Shown here piece by piece: positions 50,410-55,269 of a stretch of 64,000 nucleotides of DNA. Both the position numbers and the translations under genes were made by a program. The notes under the pieces were generated by a model, which saw only the letters and a list, made by a program, of their open reading frames with translations, did no database searches and was not told where the DNA came from. This stretch comes from Lutjanus erythropterus. Its lineage: Eukaryota > Chordata > Actinopteri > Lutjaniformes > Lutjanidae. Each line of letters starts with the position of its first letter. Position 1 is the first letter of the stretch. The stretch spans positions 840,051 to 904,050 of the forward strand of contig CM034602.1 of NCBI GenBank assembly GCA_020091685.1, given 5' to 3'.

Positions 50410-53400
50410 CAGTGAGGGAGAGGAGGGTTACCCAGACGACAACATGAATGAGATCTTCCTCCCTCTGAAGTATCAAACTGATCTCCTCTTCACCCGGTGA
50501 GTGAAGCTGCTGGCTGCATGTAATCAGATTACATCGGTGACACTGTGTTGATTCTTCTGGTGAAACTTCTGGTAAATCAGTGTTTTTCTTCCATTACTTC
50601 TTAACGTTAGTTTGATTTTTTCTTCTTGTCTCATCACGTCTCTGTCAGACCTCTGCTGTGAAAAAACAATCTAAATATTTAGACCTGTGATGAACCTTGT
50701 TTATGTTTGTTTGTTTGTTTCCCCCCGTCAGAGACCCCAACCCTCCTCGATTTGAAATCAGAGCAGACAGCTCCTCTTCCTCCTCTTCATCCTGGGACCA
50801 ACCAGACAGCAGCTCTCCCAACTTCAACCTCACTTATTATGTGAGTTAAAGCAACATTTTGTCCATGGAGTCCTGGACAGTTACAGGACGAATCGTCTTA
50901 TGAACTGCACACTGCAGGTTGACAATAAGAGTTTTTGTTTTTTGTTTTTATTGACATGTTTACGTGTTGGTGCAGATCCAGAATCTGGGCATGTTCTCAG
51001 TGCAGGACATCGTGTTCAGAGCTGATATCTGGGCTGTGACCAGGCGAGGGAACCAGCTGGTCAACGTCACAGACTACAGCATCGAGCGGGTACGACGGGA
51101 AAACACATTTTAATCTTTTTAATAAACTGTTTGTCTCATTGCTTCTGTTGCAAAATGACACACTTCAGGCAAAAGTAGAAAATAAAACAGTAAATCAACA
51201 GCATGCTAACCAGCCCGCTGTTTAGATTCTAATATTTAGATTAGATCATTTAGACTCTTCAGAGAAAACAAATAGTGCAGTCACACATCAGCCTCCTCCT
51301 CCTCCTCCTCCTCCTCCTCCTCCTCCTCCTCCTCCTCCTCCTCCTCCTCCTCCTCCTCCTCCTCCTCCTCTCCTCTTCCTCCTCCTCCTCCTCCTCGCCC
51401 TCCTCTTCCTCTCAGCAGGTCGCTGGCTCTCACTGCATTCTGCCTCAACCCACAACAACCAATCAGGTTACAGCTGAGGACCTGTCTCACCTGTCCCAGC
51501 TGGTAAGACTGATGACGCTTTTATTCTCAGACCAGAGTCATTATAGTCACAATCTGGTCAATAGAAAATAGTATTATTAAAATCATATTTTCATTTGTTA
51601 ACTAAAAACTTTAACAGTTTTCTTCAGTTTTAGTTCATGATAATAAATCAACATCCAGGTATCAGTTCAAGAAAGCTGATTGTTCCTGTGTGTCTGTTGT
51701 TGTGTGTCTGTTCTCGTGTGTCTGTTGTTGTGTGTCTGTTCTCGTGTGTCTGTTGTTGTGTGTCTGTTCTCGTGTCTGTTGTTGTGTGTCTGTTCTCTGT
51801 GTGTCTGTTCTCGTGTGTCTGTGTGTGTAGAACCACAGTAACAGTGTGAGTCTGGTGGTTCAGTGTCGACTGAACTTGCAAGGCCCAGAGAGTTGAAGGT
51901 GACGCTCAGAGGACTGACTTCAGCTTCCTGTTCTGTTCGCTGTGAGTCTGAAGAAATTCATCTGTAAATGTACAGTACTGTGTTTTTTGAGGAACATCCA
52001 CATGTTCTTCTCCAAACAGCTCTGGATGTTCTTTCTCTTGTGAGGAACCAAAAGTGTTTCATGTTTTTCTGTGGTCTTGATGTCAGGCATTTATGAAAAT
52101 TCATTTATCACAATAAATTTTTGTTTTAGAAACAAGTATTGCTCATTGCTTTGGAAAAGCGCGTTTCACGTGGTTTCTTTTCTCAAACGGTATCCTTTTT
52201 ATTTCTATTAGAAGCAGCTCAGTTACTGTGACACACAGTGACGATCGTCAGGACTGTTTCAGTGAAAATCTATTAACAAACTGGATTATTACCCAGTGCT
52301 CACCTGCTCACACGTATCTGGAACACACAAGTGATTTTACTGAGAGCAAGTTGCATCTTTATTTCCAATCTTGGTTTGTTTTAGAGTGTGTTTGTGATTT
52401 GATGGAAAAATGCTGACTGTGTCATAAATGAATTAGAATAATGAACCTGCTGCATCAGATTTGATTCACACATTTTCAACATGATTTTACTATAAAATAA
52501 GGTACAAAATATTAATTATAGGTTGTTTCACCAACTTTTTCAAACTTAGCAAAGATTTTCCTGCTAAAACTGTGAAAATTGAAGGCGCCATGTTGGATTT
52601 TGCGCCAGAGGCCGGCTGCTGCCTGCAGTGCACCAACAATCCACCAGGGGCAGAAGACTTGTTTTAGATTGATACAGCAGGTTTTTCAGGAGAGTTTTGA
52701 TCATATTGATGCTGCAGAGGTTTCAGAAAGTCTATGAGGTTAAATATGACAGCCTTTTGTAAATCTGATCTCACAGCTGTTCAGGACTCGGCCCCGTGTG
52801 ATCAGGGCTCATTCATGTATCTGTCCACCTGTTTCAGGTGAGCTTCAAGTCTGGAGTTACTGACTGCTGCCTCCATCCAGCTGGACGCCCAGTCCCATGT
52901 TCCTGCAGGAGGACAGAGCTGTCAGACAGGTAAAGCCTCATCAGATAAACACTAAATGAATGAATAAAAAGACGTGTCAGCTGAGGATGCAGCTTTCCTC
53001 TGTTTAAAATCAGAGCTGACAAACAGACAAAGAGCTCAGCTGTTACATTTCATTTCAAAACACTTTATTCATCCATTAAGGAAACATTTGAGGCAGGTGA
53101 GTCTGTAAACACAAGAACACGACTTTATTTACATGCATGCATGTGCAGCCTCGCAGTTTAACCCAAAATCTGCAACTTTTCCACAAACTTGACCAATGAG
53201 CCGTGAGTTCCACCAATCACAGCACAGAAACATCACACACACATCACAGTCTCCATGAACTGACTCAATGTTTTGTTTTATTATTCACTATTTTTTTGCA
53301 TTTATATATATTTTTATTTTGTCATGGTTTCTGAAAAGAACACATTTGTTGTTTATCAGCACTTTGTGCATCTTTATTGGATCATTTTGTGTTGTTTTTG

Positions 53401-53766
53401 AGTTTGAGCTCATTGTAGAACAGGTGACCTTCTTTATTTACACATACAGCAGATTTTTTTAAATAAATTTTGCACTTGTGAGCATTTTCTGGTGAGGTTA
53501 GTTAGAAAATACCCACAACTTTCTTTTGTAATTTCATTGCAAAAAAATGCCTCAAAAGTGTCACAAGATGCATCACATTTTTAGAAAAGCTGCCATGAAA
53601 TCAGGATTTTAGGCCACAACAATCCAAAAAAGGCCCAACAGATCCTGGAGGGACTGAGTCAGAATGTCTTCATGTACATGCAGATGTTCATCCAGGCTGA
53701 CGTCGAGGTGATTGTCAGGAGGACAAACACGGCTACTTTTAAACACGATGAAAGACTTCAGTAGAT

Positions 53767-53832
<66 letters not shown>

Positions 53833-55228
53833 ATCTACTGAAGTCTTTCATCGTGTTTAAAAGTAGCCGTGTTTGTCCTCCTGACAATCACCTCGACGTC
53901 AGCCTGGAAAACTGTGTGGCTGGTTTATAGCGCAGAGCTGACAGTGAAGAGGTGGGAGTCTGAGTGTGATGATTGGTCGTGGAGCAACTTTGTAAATCTG
54001 ACCTCAACATTAATCAGAATATTCTCCATTCAGAACGAGGCTGAATTCATGATGTCCAACCAGAACATGCTGTTTACAAGACCTGCATCACATTCAGAAC
54101 ACTGCCACGTTCTGTGGGAAATTAATGTTCATGTAAACAGAAGCAATATCAAAGTTCCACCCCGCCCTCAGGCAGACACGCCCCCACTGACCCACATCAA
54201 CCACAGAAAGACAATTTAAACACAATAAATCTGTGCAGTTGATTAACATAATAACACACAGAGCCAAAAGCTCTGTGTCAAAACAACAACAGAAACAACA
54301 ACAGTCAGAAACCTTCTGATGCTGCACTCAGGTCAGGTGCACCTGATGGAGTAATCACGTGGGCGGAGCCAGAGAGACAGACCCACACACAGCTGGAACA
54401 TTAGAGACAGACGAAAGACACAAGAATTCATATCAGAGGTCACACTACAGCACAAAGACTCACACAAAGTCAGACAAGGTCTAAAGTGTTCATCAGTCAT
54501 TATACAGGTTAAAGGTACAGTCCACCACAAAATGAAAAACAGATGTCAGCTGTAGAGACGTCTGCCTTCTCTCTAATATGATGGAAGTAAATGAAAAAAA
54601 AACATTGACCCAGTTATTCAGGATAAAACACAGATCCAGTTTCATGTGGGGACTAAGACTGAACAGTTTTGAAAAAATATCTAGTTTGTGATTATTTTGA
54701 CTAATATTGTAACTGCAATATGATTTGTGATATTAGAGGTAATTTTTACACTTCTGTTATTCTTATTTTGATTGAAGAACATGTTAAAATGACTGTGGTG
54801 TGATTTTTTTTTTCTTTAAAGTCTGTAGATTCTGATGTGTTGGACAGGACGTCTCTGTCTCACCACATTCAGTCATTTAAAAGTTTAAAGACACATTTCA
54901 CCTTAAACAAATGATGCACCTCCTGAGATCTGAAAATTACAGAGAGCCATAACTGTGCAACTTCTGTCTCTCCACTAGAAAAATGATCAAATGATGATTA
55001 AGACACTGGCTCATTTATTTATTTACTTTTACGTCCATATGAACTCAGCGACCGTCCATCAACCAAACTCTCCGATATGATGAGGTGGACTAGAGGTGAA
55101 ACTTTGCTGCCATCTGCTGTCAGGAATTATTATTACACTCAGTTATGAAACGTTATTGACTGTAAGAAGAGCTGGAAATATTCAACATGTGATTGATTAA
55201 AAGGGGGTGAACTATTGTTGTTGTTGTT

Positions 55229-55269
<41 letters not shown>

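Noticed and set aside
51275..51571. Frame encoding a long polyleucine stretch and its polyglutamate complement
   Set aside because: These are the (CTC)n repeat read in two directions. The true exon 26 uses only 51416-51502.
51831..51898. Earlier donor for exon 27 at TTGAAG/GTGACG
   Set aside because: It would drop the LQLPVLFA segment that aligns with the family, and the exon would then be 43 bases short. The GTGAGT at 51942 gives the exact expected length.
53609..53930. Mirror frames on both strands encoding Tyr-Ile repeats
   Set aside because: They are translations of the AT core and arms of the palindrome, not genes.
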